Below, one piece after another: positions 44,780-56,699 of a stretch of 64,000 bases of DNA (the stretch's first letter is position 1; each line of letters starts with the position of its first letter). Under the pieces are notes generated by a model, which did no database searches, was not told the DNA's origin, and saw only the letters and a program-made list of their open reading frames with translations. The position numbers were made by a program, and so were the translations under genes. This stretch comes from Dipteris shenzhenensis (taxonomy: Eukaryota; Polypodiophyta; Polypodiopsida; Gleicheniales). The stretch is taken from the NCBI GenBank assembly GCA_047967505.1, contig CM106539.1. One strand, 5' to 3'.

Positions 44780-45230
44780 GTAGTTGCTATAGCAGTCTAC
44801 ATAATGAACAGGACTCCCACTGCAGCAATACATGGCATGACGCCAAAGGAGACGTATACTGGTAGAAAACTAGATATTTCTCATTTGAAAGTTTTTGGTT
44901 GCATTGCCTATGTTCATGTGCCAAATGAGTTGAGATCCAAGTTGGATCCAAAAGTTGAGAAGTGCATCTTTATTGATTATTCTCTGCAGCAAAAAGGGTA
45001 TAGATGCTATAACCCTTCTACTCGTAAGTTTACAGTGAGCAGAGATGTTTTTTATGAGATGAGCAGCTGGTATAAACCAATAAATGTGATTGATGATGTG
45101 GATGCACAAAATGGTAATGCTGCACAGAATTCACAGCAGCAATCACAAAATATTAGTGGACCTGTAGTGTCCTCTAGCAGTGGTTCACATACTTCGCCAT
45201 GGACAGGCAAATTGAGCTATTGCTACTATT
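44780..45230 (+). pseudogene. Ty1/copia integrase C-terminal fragment
   Basis: Reads AVYIMNRTPTAAIHGMTPKE, then YTGRKLDISHLKVFGCIAYV, LRSKLDPKVEKCIFIDYSLQ and GYRCYNPSTRKFTVSRDVFY. This is the classic end of the copia integrase core plus the linker before RT. It then becomes Gln/Ser-rich and stops in CT/ACT-rich DNA with no RT. It is a truncated fragment of a retrotransposon polyprotein. Confidence 0.88.
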
Positions 45231-45560
45231 GTTCCTCTTCTGCTTACTTTTCATCCTTATTGTTAGTGCTTCTCCCCCATTTCGTTGCTACTACTACTAC
45301 TAATACTACTACTACTCCCTCTTAGCATCCCTCTCTCCTTCTCCTACTTCCCTCCTATTGTGGTGCTACTCTTTCTCCTCATGTTTCTCTCTTGCTCCTC
45401 TTGTTTCCCCTCCTCTTCTTATTACATTTGTTGTTTTTCTCCTTCCCATATGCTCCTCGAACTCCCTCTTCTCATCCCCCTCTTTTCTTTTACCCTATCA
45501 TCTTGTTGTTGTCTCTCCTCCTCCTTCTACTTCTTATCATCCCTATCCTACGTAGGAGAA
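45231..45560. repeat. CTT/CCT-rich low-complexity tract
   Basis: Pyrimidine-rich sequence with an (ACT)n stretch at ~45290-45317. Overlapping hydrophobic open frames here are composition artefacts. Confidence 0.7.
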
Positions 45561-46790
45561 TTTGGACAAAAGACTATAAAAGCAACACGTCCACTCATTT
45601 GCAAGCGTGCATCGATTTGGATCCTTATTTCAATCTTCCTCAAGCTCCCATGTGGTCATTAGTAGAACTGTTATCACAATACTATTGGATCGATATCCTT
45701 GGTCTTCCTCAAGCTCTGATGTGGTCATTAGTAGAACCACTATCACAATACAATTGTATTACTAACAGTATTCCATAGCACTATCTCAGTGTTATACCAC
45801 TATCATAGTACTATTATGTCAATATCACAGGACTCACTAGCATTGTATTTGGATACAAGAGTATTGTATCACTCCTATATGTCCATTACAACACTAGCAC
45901 TACACTACTATGACTCCACTAAAGTTCTATCCTGGACTACTACTATGACAAGGTTACACCACAATTAGTGCCATAGCAATATTTATGTAGTTGCATGGGG
46001 GTCTACTACTATAGTCATATATTTAACTATTGTTGCAAATGTATGTAATTTAAAGACCAACATACTTTGGACAAAGATGGGGTGTTACTTGCCAATTTTG
46101 ATGCAAAGGTTTGATATTGATTGTAGGGTTGAATTTCATAGGGCATCTATCATAAATAGACTCTTACACTTCGACAAACATCCTGAATATTGGAACTTTA
46201 ATTCATACTTTTATGTTTCTCTACATCATGATGAAGGGGAGTTTAATGCAAGTTTGATTTTCATATTTTTATGTATAGTGCTTTATATATAGTTACTCTT
46301 GTTTTTGAGAAGGAAGTGTTTGTCATGGAGGTTTGGTAGTTTAAAATGGGCTGTTCTACCTTCTCTCTTTTTTTATAAAATGGGTTTGGTACTTATTAAA
46401 TATTTTGTTTAGTAGTTTAAAACCAGTTGTTCTATGTTATCTTTTTTTTAATATCATTTTTTATTTTATAGTTTACTTATTCTTTAGTTTTATTTTGTAT
46501 TTTTGTTTTAAAATTCTATTTGGACTAAATTTTACCAAGTCCCAAATGAAAAGAATTCAAAAATGTATTAGTGAAAAAGGGAAGGGTAAAGAAGAGAGTG
46601 ATTAATGAAAGTTCCTCTGGCATCCCCTCCCTCTAATACCATTATACTTCTTTTACGACATCTTCATTTAGCCTTGCAAATAATGGATGTCTTGAGTTCA
46701 AGCCCGCATTTTGCATGAAATTTTGAAGCTATTTCTTCGACCTTTGCTTGATTGGTATACTCCACCTTTTCACTAAGAAATCAATTATCG
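45561..46790. other. Intergenic DNA, no gene seen
   Basis: AT-rich DNA. AGCTC...ATGTGGTCATTAGTAGAAC-type sequence is duplicated at ~45650 and ~45715, and short repeated CACTATCA motifs follow. No coding or RNA gene is supported. Confidence 0.45.
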
Positions 46791-46799
46791 AAAAATAGA

Positions 46800-47480
46800 G
46801 GCCTTCTCTCCTTAGGTAAAGCTATGTACAAAATAATCTATTGAGATTAAGGGTCTTTTGTAAAGGTAGATGGAAACTATAGATGAGCAAACTATTGGAG
46901 GAATTAAGTGAGAGCCAGTAAGGGTTTATGAGAGATACATAATAGAGATCCTTTAAGAATCACTAGATGGAATTATGGTGAAGGGGCTCTCTCGCTGTAT
47001 ACCTTGATCCTCTTATAAGATTTCTTTCCAAATATGAGAACAACCAATAGGATAAAACCTTTCAAGTGGAAGTGAATGTTAGATCCAAAATGAATGACAA
47101 TACTAGTCATAGATCTCCCAATGAGCCCATGTTTCAATCTCCAATGCTGGTACATCATACAATACTAGATAACATAGACAAGAGTTAAAAGTCTTTTTGC
47201 AGGAATGGAAGCCCATACAGGTGAATGGAAAGCACTTATAAATTGTAGCTACTAATGAGGAACCACCAAATGGTACACTAGTAAGGAACCACCAAATGGT
47301 ACACTAGACATTCAAGCCAACCTATAAATGAAGTGGTAAGTGGAAAAATTTGAAAGACATACTCTTCAAATTTGGAAGATAATGCCCCACACAAAGTTAC
47401 ATATGAGAAGAAAAGATCATATCCCTGCCTGATAGGATGAACCCCAAACAACCAGAAGGACTTGACAAAGCAAGCAGTAG
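46800..47480 (-). mobile_element. Probable LINE 3'-end fragment
   Basis: 47415-47475 (ATCCCTGCCTGATAGGATGA, then CCAAACAACCAGAAGGACTT) resembles 61330-61395 (ATCCTTGCCTCATAGGATGA, then CCAAACAACTAGAAGTTCTT), which lies near the 3' end of the LINE at the right of the window. The rest is coding-degenerate. Borders are uncertain. Confidence 0.4.
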
Positions 47481-47483
47481 AAA

Positions 47484-47487
<4 letters not shown>

Positions 47488-47528
<41 letters not shown>

Positions 47529-47549
47529 CACACACACACACACACACAC
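47488..47549. repeat. (CT)n(CA)n compound microsatellite
   Basis: About 19 CT units followed by TATA and about 11 CA units. The same CT-CA compound type occurs at 27938-28000. Confidence 0.95.
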
Positions 47550-48176
47550 CATAAAACTAGAATACATCAAATTTTACAGTTAAAAATCTCCTATAAAGAG
47601 ACAAGGGGAGGGGGTTTTGTAAGAGACACTTGCTACATCTAGAGGAAAAGAGAGAAACAAAAAAAAGAATGCCTTGGTAAGCAAAGCTACACGTATGTAT
47701 TACACTTTCAAAATACTGAAAAGAGCAATGGAAGGAGCTGAAAAACAATGGACTTGTAAGTAACACAGTGAACAAGCAAAGAAAGAGAATTCAACAAAGG
47801 TGCAGTTCAGCTCAGAACTAATAACACTGGCATAAATGAAAAAGACTGCAAAAAAGTATTATTGGTAGCTCAAGTGACAACTAAACCGACCTAATTGAAT
47901 GGTACCAATCACAATGCAATAGGGAAGTAAGAAAACTCAAATATCCAGATACACGGACATATATTTGATGTTCTCTAGATTGAAATCTCACTTAAAAGTG
48001 AAGGGAACATCAGAGAAATAGAACTCCTCGCAAAGTCATGTTTTTAAAACCATCACAAAAGACTTTTCCCATACCAATTTTCCCTCAAGCACCATTTTGA
48101 TAGGTCAGAATGCACTGAGCTTTCAATAGGATGTATACGCTAAAGCAGAACACATGTCATGCACCTGAAAAGAAAC

Positions 48177-48341
48177 CTGCATCCCCTCCAAATATGAGCG
48201 TGCTACAAACAATCCTGGTCCAAAATGCTTTGCCACTTCATCAAGGCTGACTGAAAGGTCTGCACGTGCCTTAAAAAGCTCATAATGGTGATACGTCTCC
48301 ATGATGCGAGGGAAGAACACCTTCATGAGATCAGTGACCAC
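48177..48341 (-). pseudogene. Isolated conserved-looking exon, family unknown
   Basis: A 165-nt segment (55 codons, phase 0/0) has an AACAAG acceptor and a CAG/GTTTCT donor on the minus strand. It reads VVTDLMKVFFPRIMETYHHY, then ELFKARADLSVSLDEVAKHF and GPGLFVARSYLEGMQ. The regular amphipathic composition and clean borders suggest a real exon. It lies 308 bp past the stop codon of the UBA2-type gene. I do not recognise the protein. It could be an alternative 3' exon, the remnant of a neighbouring gene, or a captured exon. Confidence 0.4.
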
Positions 48342-48648
48342 CTTGTTAAAATTCAAATGAAATCATTGCTATTGCGAATATGCACATCAAGTAGACACCT
48401 TCCATGCCCACCAGATGCATACGTTAAGAAGATTAAAATCCTCTTCTACAGGATTCAAAAAAGTGGTGAAACCTGATCAGCTACATAGTTCAGCATATGC
48501 ACTTGCCTCGGTCAACCTGCATAACCTGTCAGTCAGTCCCTCGTGGTACAGAAGCCATTTGACAGGATAATGCTGGAAACTTCTACTGAATCAAAACAAA
48601 CATTCTTGCTCCTTGGGACAATGGTCTTCTGTCAGGCTTGCTCACATC

Positions 48649-51129
48649 TTAAGCTGCACCACCATAATACGTAGGCAATGCACCACCAGCAGGTGTCGAG
48701 CTTGAATGCAGACTCGGTTGAACAGCCTGTGCATTGGCATAGCCACCTCCATATTGTGCATACTGGGCAGCACCATATTGTCCAGCTGCCCCAACAGCTC
48801 CGTATTGAGCACCAGGCAATCCTGCATAGGCAGGCTGTCCAGTGTATGCAGCAGCCAAATTTGGAGGATACCCAGCAAAACCAATGGAAGGACCTGTAGC
48901 AGTTTGTACTTGGGGCCTCGGGTAGCTTGCTAAGTTTTGGTTGACTGAGTATCCAGGTTGCACTTGAGAGACCATCTGCACTGGCTGTGGAGTGGCCACC
49001 TGAGTAGGAACTTTATCCTTTTGACCTTCAATGGCAAGCTTCACTATGACGTTGCGGCCCTGCTAGAGATTATCCCCTTCAGTTTTTTTTTTTTTTGGGG
49101 GGGGGGGGGGGGGGAGAGAGAGAGAGAGAGAGAGAGAGAACTGCCCAAAAACTTGGAAAAAAACACATTACTTTACAGGTTGCCACGCTACACTTAATTC
49201 TGTTAGGTTAGATTAAGCACGCCCATGTAGTACAACTAATATTTGAAAACAGCTGGAGATAAAATTATATATCTTGCCTCAATATTTTTGTTAGGATCCT
49301 CGATGGCCCTTCTGGCTGCTTCAACACTTTTAAAGGTCACAAATGCAAAACCCCTAGCGATCAAATGGAAAAGGCATCAGTTCCTCAGACCAAACCTTGA
49401 ATTAATCCAAATTGTCTCATTAATTGAAAATTGGTTACCTTGACTTGTTGGAATTCTTGTCATAAGCCACAGACCCTTCCTCAATTTCACCATATTGAGA
49501 GAAGATCCTGATCAATGTCTCATTTGAAGTATCATAGGACAAGCCACCAATGTAAAGCTTCCTCTGTGCTTGATCGACTGCGGCAGTGGGATTGATTGTT
49601 CCAGTAGCTGCTAAGTTGCAAACAGAAATGCGTCCCTGAATTCCCAATAGCAGCAAGTGAGTCATACATATTTGAAACTAGGCCCCAATACATTCAAGTT
49701 GCACTCCCTTTAAAAAGAACCAGAACACTCACATCTATGGTCTTGCTTGGCTCCTTTAAAGCCCTTTGCGCTGAATCCATATGTTTAAAAGTTATGAAGC
49801 CAAATCCACGAGACTTCCCAGTAGCTTTGTCAACAATGACTGCACCCTCTTCGATTTCACCATATTGCTCAAAAGCCTGATGCAGACCCACCCCCCACCC
49901 CCCCCCCCACACAAAAAAAAAACAAACAAAAAACAAAACAAAACAAAACAAAGAAAAAGAATTAGCAGCTGAAGTCAATATAAACTATTCCACCTATCTC
50001 TTCGGCACTCAATCAGGACCCTCTGTCGTAGTAACTTCTGGCCTTCTCATAATAACAGGCCTCAAGCCAAGCCCCTTACATAAGATCCCATGTCTACCAG
50101 AGTCAGCATCACCAATTACAAACATGCAGTCATTGTCTCCAGAACTTCTCGGTTCAAGTAAAACACAAGCCAAGGGTCAGTTCAAATCATACTCATCAGC
50201 ATTGACACAGACAAAAGACAAGCAAGCACACCACCCATGCACTCACATCACGCAGAGCCTGTGAAGAAGTCTCCCAAGCCAGCCCACGCACAAAGAGCTT
50301 CCGATGAGCAGGATCCTTGCTTGCAACATCCCTAATATCATCTGCAATCGCAGGGTATTGAGAACCTCTGCATAATACCAACCACAAGCATCTCCAGTCA
50401 ATCCATTCACTAATGCAATATCCAGCCAAGCAAACAATAGATCAGCCATGCCAACTTAAAACAGAACTTCAGGCTCTCCATACTAAACCACGCCAATGAC
50501 AAACCTTGCCTCCAAAAGGTGAAAAAGTGCAACAGAGATAACTGTTGGATGATCTACTTCTGCAGATTAGATACAAAAGCAACACACAGTTTCCATGGTA
50601 GGCTCACCCCGCCTGCTGCTGTCACCGCTTCAATGACTATACCTAAACCGATATACGTTGTACTGCAACACGTCTTCACTTTAAATAAGATGAGGATGGG
50701 CATATTTCTGATCGGATAAGAAACAACGTTTGCCTCCCCAAGCCTAGCACGTTGATTCAATAATTCAATTTACAAATTCAATCCCCAACACAGACCAATG
50801 AAACTACAAGAATTCTAACAAGGAGGAAAATTTATTCTGGGTACAATCAAAGCTATTCCGGGCAAGGACAGTGAAAGTCAAGCTTCAAACCACGACCTCG
50901 AAATGTCTAAAAGGAGATTGAAAATCGGAGTTTTTAAAATCTTGTGTTCGTGAAGGACTTACGGGAAACGGGTCTAGAGGACTTACGCGTCAGCAAGTAG
51001 GGTCACAAGCTGTTCCTTGCTGAGAGGATCCAAAAGCATCTTAAGATCATCTTTGGACAGAGCAGGCGCCAATCCGTTGCTGTCGTCATTGAGCTTCCTC
51101 TTCTTAGTATCCTCACCGACGTAATCCAT
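48649..51129 (-). CDS. UBA2-type RNA-binding protein with two RRMs, 6 exons
   Basis: Exons 50987-51129, 50247-50367, 49733-49876, 49439-49635, 49278-49353 and 48649-49059 join to 363 codons plus stop. The N-terminus MDYVGEDTKKRKLNDD has a basic nuclear-localisation-like cluster and is followed by LSKDDLKMLLDPLSKEQLVT, typical of UBP1-associated protein 2 (UBA2) family members. RRM1 has RNP2 LFVRGL (72-77) and RNP1 RGFGFITF (111-118). RRM2 has RNP2 LYIGGL (163-168) and RNP1 RGFAFVTF (202-209). Residues ~240-363 are rich in Gly, Ala, Tyr and Gln, a low-complexity tail. Family members bind U-rich 3' UTRs in the nucleus and affect mRNA stability and stress responses. Intron 5 uses a GC donor (GAG/GCAAGA). 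All other introns are GT-AG, and all phases agree. Confidence 0.92.
49060..49277 (-). other. GC-AG intron carrying a (CT)n-C18-A14 tract
   Basis: Intron 5 of the UBA2-type gene. On the coding strand it starts GCAAGA and ends CTAGCAG. Just before the acceptor it holds about 12 CT repeats, 18 C and 14 A (49083-49139 on the plus strand). GC donors are a known minor class, usually with a strong match at the other donor positions, as here. Confidence 0.85.
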
Positions 51130-52190
51130 TTTCCTGCGAGAAGCTCGTCTCTAAGACTTGTAACTGGGCGTGAATCTGCAAGAAAGTGCAAAATCAAGTG
51201 CATTTTCAGAAATCCCTCTGTGATAAATTCCCCAGGCAGGAGGTCTCGATCCTTGAAGAAAAGGAGTCCTCGCAGGAAAGTAAGAAAGGAAATTGGCTTT
51301 ACCTAATGAGGAAAAGGGAGGAAAGCTAGAAAGGAAGAGCGATAATCCAGTATGCCACCTTGGAACTCAGAAGTGTAGAAGTGTACAATAGCCAGCCACC
51401 TTGTCAAACTAAAACGGAGTTTATACAGCCAAAAAGTTCAAGCCCTTGGCAGCTCACGATTGCTAACCCACTCATAAAGCTGGCTACTTTATGTCACCAA
51501 TGTGTAGCATTTGGAAGAGATGGAATGGCCCAATCATGTAGCAATTGAAGGAGGTGGAGGCTTTCATGGATCCAAACTAGGACATCAACCCTTCGTACCA
51601 CCTTTTGGAGCATGTAAACCCATCCTAAGGCTGGCAAGTTACACAGCAGAGCACCCGCCTAAGCCAAATAAACTGGCTATTGTACATATACAGTGCCGAG
51701 GGGCTGGTGGTCAAAAAATCAATTACGTAGCGTGAGGTGGAGGACTTTGATAAATATTTTGAATAAAGAAATCCCCCGCCCAAGAACATGGATGGGGGGG
51801 TCTTACCCACCCAAACTTGGACGGGCAGCAAAATTCGCGAATCAAATTACGACTCTACATGTGGTGGAGTGCATTTACTTTTTTGGCCAGGAGGGTAGAT
51901 GGTTTCGATGAAATATAGTGCTTGACTTCAAGGGAAAGACCTAGTTGCCTATGTGCAACACACGTGAATAATTTGCACAAGATGAAGTTACAAGGTAGAT
52001 GGAGATGCACATAGGAATGTGTGCATGTACATGCACACACCCGCATGTGTACACACACACACACACACACAAAATAAGTGCACACAAGTTACAATCTCAT
52101 ATAGCTCACCATAAATATCAGATCTAGAGCAATCCAATTGAATCCATTGCATTGACCATTGCATCATCAAATGTTATCCAAGCAAAAGAA
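51130..52190. other. 5' flank of the UBA2-type gene and intergenic DNA
   Basis: 51130-51350 is the likely 5' UTR and proximal promoter, with an acceptor-like CTTGCAG at ~51178 that could close a 5' UTR intron. Beyond ~51400 only short open frames appear. A (CA)n tract lies at 52052-52070. Confidence 0.45.
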
Positions 52191-53560
52191 ACAAATCTAA
52201 CTTTTCAATAAGAAAATAAATCCTACGAACCTCAACCATCACTCCATGTTCACATCACGGCAACCTTAGCCATCACTTCATGTTCACAATCACATTTTTT
52301 ATTGTAGTTGTGGTAAACCCTTACCCCAACATGCAAGATATTGGAGCGGTCAACCACTTATGCAAGCACAATGGACACTCACTCTCTCATAGTCTTCCTC
52401 AGCACAATATACACTTAGTCTCTCACAATCTGCCTCTCTTAGATTCTTGCGTCTCGAATGTGGTCCACCTTACCTAACACACTAGATACAAGAGCTATGA
52501 ACTAATCTCTTGCAGAAGAAACCAATCTAGCTTCTCAAGAAAAATGCATGTTGGAAGCCTCCCTTTGTCTTGTAGTCAAAAGAAAGGTCATATACCACAG
52601 AAGGTCCACTGAGGAGAAGGGGCGCAAATCTGCGTCAGAGCGCCCTTACCCAGCATGCAGGATATTGGAGCAATCAACCACTTTTGCAACTCTTTTGCAA
52701 GCACAATGTACACGCACTCTCTCATAGTCTTCCCCTCATAGATTCTTATGACTCAATTATGGTCCACCTTACCCTACCACACTAGGTGTAGGAGCTATGG
52801 ATTACAATCTTGCCAAAAGAAACCAATCTAAATTTTCTAGAAAAACAAATGTTGGAAACCTCACCCATCACACCATGTTCACATTTGCATTCATTGTCTT
52901 GTAGTTGTGGGAAACCCTTACCCTAAAATGTAAGAAGTTGATGCAATTGTCCACTTTTATAAGAACAATGAGCACTCACTCTCTTGCCATCTTCCTCTCA
53001 ATTGTAGTCCACCTCACCCCACTACGCTAGCTAGTGCGGAAGCTATGGACCACAATCTTGCAAAAGAAACCAATCTAACATTGGAAGAAAAACAAATGTT
53101 GGAAACCTCACCCATCACTCCATGTTCACAATTGCATTCATGCAATGTCTTGCAATTGCAGTAAATAATTTGTCCCATCATGCAATGCAGTCGACCATTT
53201 TTGCAAGAATAATGAATACTCTCTCTTAGATTCTTGTGACTCAATTGTGGCCCACCTTACCCTACCATACTAGGTGCAAGAGCTATGGACTACAATCTTT
53301 CCAATAGAAATCAATTTAACTTTTCAAGAAAAATAGATGTTGGAAACATGTTCACAATCATGTTCATTGTCTTGTAAATGTGGCCCCAACATGCAAGATA
53401 TTAGAGTTGATCACTTATCCAAAAATAATGAAAACTCACTCTCTTACACAGTCTTCCTCCCTTAGATTCTTGTGACTCAAATATGGTCCACCTTACCTCA
53501 CCACACTAGGTGCATGAGCTATGGACTACAACCTTGCCAAATGAAAAGTGCTTACGACTC
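52190..53560. repeat. Degenerate tandem repeats, ~240-bp unit, about 5 copies
   Basis: Recurring order: CATCACTCCATGTTCACA, TTGTCTTGTAGTTGTGG, CACTCACTCTCTC, GTCCACCTTACC, then GAGCTATGGACTACAATCTT and AAGAAACCAATCTAA. Copies start near 52225, 52560, 52854, 53099 and 53339, and differ by indels. The fourth and fifth are the most regular (~240-bp spacing). No coding function is visible. Confidence 0.75.
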
Positions 53561-53619
53561 TCGCAATCATTTTGGATGTAAAAAAGAAGTGGATAAATTT
53601 TAATATTATCGTTGATACA

Positions 53620-53870
53620 TGCCACATTATTGTCAACGATAATAGGCATACTACCACAAGTAATAGGCCTTTTACCATCGATAATAGGCCTAATACCATT
53701 GGTAATAGGCATAATGCTGTCGATAATAGGCCTAATACCACTAGCAATAGGCCTACTATCGATGGTAGTGGGTCTACTACTGCCAATACTATGCCTTTTA
53801 CCTTTGATAATAGGCCAATTACTATCGATAATAGGTCCATTAATGGCATTAATGTTATCCAATAATTGGT
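53620..53870. repeat. ~21-bp minisatellite, open in several frames on both strands
   Basis: Tandem degenerate GATAATAGGCCTAATACCAYT-type units, about 12 copies. Because the period is a multiple of three, frames stay open across it. On the plus strand they are 53548-53865 (DNRPNTIGNRHNAVDNRPNT) and 53612-53890. On the minus strand they are 53506-53862 and 53526-54017 (163 codons). No domain is recognised, and a non-coding repeat is the simplest reading. Confidence 0.8.
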
Positions 53871-53890
53871 TGTTTTTTTCAAGTTACTAA

Positions 53891-56620
53891 TTATTCTCAC
53901 ACTATTTGGGACCAATGTTTGTGAATGGTGCATTAATGCAAACATGAAAACATCAATAAAATCCCCAATCAATCTAGTACGACATCTTAAGTTTTTCATC
54001 TTGGCTTTGGAAGGCATGGCATGCCTCTAGCAATCCATGGACTCCTCATCTCCAACCCTTGATCATCTTGTTCAAAGACAACAAGCCTTCCATGAGGACA
54101 AAGTAGTGAGTCTACCACTATTTACATAGCCCATCTTGGCAAAGATGATGAACTTTCCACAAGGCTATTATCAGAATGTAAAAGATGTGATTTGATTGAG
54201 ATGTGGTGAATATCCAATCACCCTTATCTACCCCATCACATGCAAACACAATAACCGTTGATGTTTTTTATGTAAGCATAACAACTAGAAAGATGGACTT
54301 ACAAAACTAAATAGCAAAACGCTATGGTGAGGTATGAGAAAATAAGCCAATTGGTTGAATGGGTTACAAAAGTAAGCTTCACCTCCACAAAAAGGTTTAC
54401 ATATGCAACACATAGTTAGTTGTCAAGAGCCATAAGCAAGAGTATGAAATAGAAAATGTGAAGCCTTTGCACCGATTGCAAAGAAAGTATTGTTAGAATT
54501 TGCATTAGCTTCTCACTTTGATCGGCCAATTTATAAAACGAACATGAAAATGCATTGATGAATGGTAAATGATCCAATCAAAAGAATGTGTGGGGTTAAA
54601 GGACATGCAAATGTACTTTGTGAATAGGCCCCCCCCAATCAATAACAAACAGCTATTAATTAATTAGTCTCACGTGGTGGGGGAGGAGTGGTATATGTCC
54701 CCCCCAAAAAAAAGTCTCATGTGGTGGGGGAGGAGTGGTATATGGCAAAATATTAGGGATAGAGGGGGGACGGGGAGAGCATGAATTAAATAAAGGGGGG
54801 AGGGTGAGGGGCATTAATTATTCTCGTGCGGGGGGAGGGGGAGAGGCTTAATTAAATAAAGGGGGTAGGGGGAGGGGCATTAAATGGGATGGGGCTTGAG
54901 ATTGGGGAGTGACATCCCAAAGGGGGAGGGGATGAGGGAGCACTTATAATACTAAATTGGTAGGAGAGGTGGATAAGAGAGGTGATTGTGGTTTACACAA
55001 ATCCTTGAATGGATTGGGATAGGCACGAAGGGAGAGGTGATTGCGATTTACACAAATCCTTGGATTGAGATAGGCACCAAGGGAGAGGAGTGCTAAAATA
55101 CATAATCTTCCAACCTTTTAATTCAAATCCATCAATCTACTTAAAAGACACAACACCTCTACCTTATTGTACTTTATGTTGATAGCTTGATTGTCATATT
55201 TAGATGGTATACTTATTTTTAGTGAAAGAGAAAATCACATACAAGTTTTTCGTATGAATTTTTTTGAAATATCCTCTATTTTAAAGGCATAAAAGTGGCA
55301 TAATTTTGATAAAGGGATTGTATAACTAGAGAGTCTTTAATAGTTTTATATGCACGACTATAAATTGCTACCAACTTCCATGAAATCCAACATAAGACAA
55401 TAGCTTAAGATAGATCTTTTAATACAAATCATCAACAATATAGATGGCTCATTAGCAACTTGATTTATTTAAACATCATTAGGCCTGACATTTCATAAAG
55501 GCAAGCCTGATTATAATCTCAAACATGACAAGATGAATTTTAACTTCTATGGCTAAGCATAGCTATCATGCCAAAAAGAAAGAGCCCGTTGTGCCCTTAT
55601 ATGCAATAAACATATAAGTAGAGGTTCAACAAACATTGCAAGTGAAGTAGTATGGTTTAGAATAATTCTATGAAAATTGATATTCTTTTTTATCTAAGAG
55701 CCTAGTGTTTCATAAAACCAATTGAGGTGTATTATCAATTCATCAAGGGAGAAGTTGTCACATTGCTAATTGTAGATATCTTCAATTGTAAAGCCACTTT
55801 TATTTCAACAAACTGAACTATGTTTGACATTAGGTTAGTATTTTCCAATGTAGCCTAAAATTTAAGTAGGGATGTTATGATTAAGTTGTACAATATGTAG
55901 AACTGCTATTCCACTACATATGCTCAATGCTCATACTACATTGATTTGTTCTTTCTTCACTTTGATGCCATAGTATATAACATTTTCATCTAAAAAACTT
56001 AAAATAACTTTAAACTACAATTCATAGTGCATATACTCCAAAACCAACTTGCAAGTGGACTAATTGAAGTTATTAATCACATATATATACATGAGTATTT
56101 TTCCTTCACGTGTATAATTAGCTGCTAGTGTGTATGTACTTCTTCCTCACTTACCCCTATCCTACATGCATGAAAAAATAGATTGTTTGCAATTGCAATA
56201 AAAATTTAATTATCATAGGAATATTTGTATAGTGTAACTTCCCACTACTTCACATGCTCCACACATACATGGCTTGTACTTTGCATCATTAGAACATGAC
56301 AAAACATGCATAGGTTGGCCCTTTACTTCACAATCTTTAGACTTACGTGCCTTGTACTCTATTTCACTAGAAGATAACAAAACATGCATAGGTTGTTTTT
56401 TATTTGTCTATGAAACATAACCAAGACAAAATTGGAAGGGGTTGAAAACTATAGAAAGGTACACGGACAAACAATGCAATGGTAAGTCCAAAGAAGACTC
56501 AAAGAAAAAGGAGACGATGGATTCCATGACTTAGATCAATAATCTACTTCCATTACTGGAGCTCCTTACAAAGTTGAGGGCCATGCCCTCTTACCCCATA
56601 ACGTAGATCAACAATTTATT
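53891..56620. other. Intergenic DNA with local G-rich duplications
   Basis: No gene seen. 54671-54738 holds two copies of GTGGTGGGGGAGGAGTGGTA. 54960-55090 holds two copies of a ~70-bp unit containing GAGAGGTGATTG and ACACAAATCCTTG. 54760-54940 is G-rich. 56250-56400 holds duplicated AACATGACAAAACATGCATAGGTTG-type sequence. The rest is AT-rich. Confidence 0.55.
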
Positions 56621-56622
56621 AG

Positions 56623-56690
56623 TTTGTGTGTGTGTGTGTGTGCATATGCATATATAATATATAATATATTATATATATTATATAGCAAAA
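56623..56690. repeat. (GT)n plus AT-rich compound repeat
   Basis: A GT run followed by CATATGCATATATAATATAT-type sequence, able to fold back on itself. Confidence 0.85.
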
Positions 56691-56699
56691 AGGCAATAA

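Noticed and set aside
45285-45778. Leu/Ser/Cys-rich overlapping open frames
   Set aside because: CTT/CCT-rich composition explains them; no signal of a real membrane protein or domain.
49694-49978. Start codon for a separate single-RRM protein on the minus strand
   Set aside because: The upstream part of this frame is intron sequence; the RRM part is exon 3 of the six-exon UBA2-type gene with matching splice phases.
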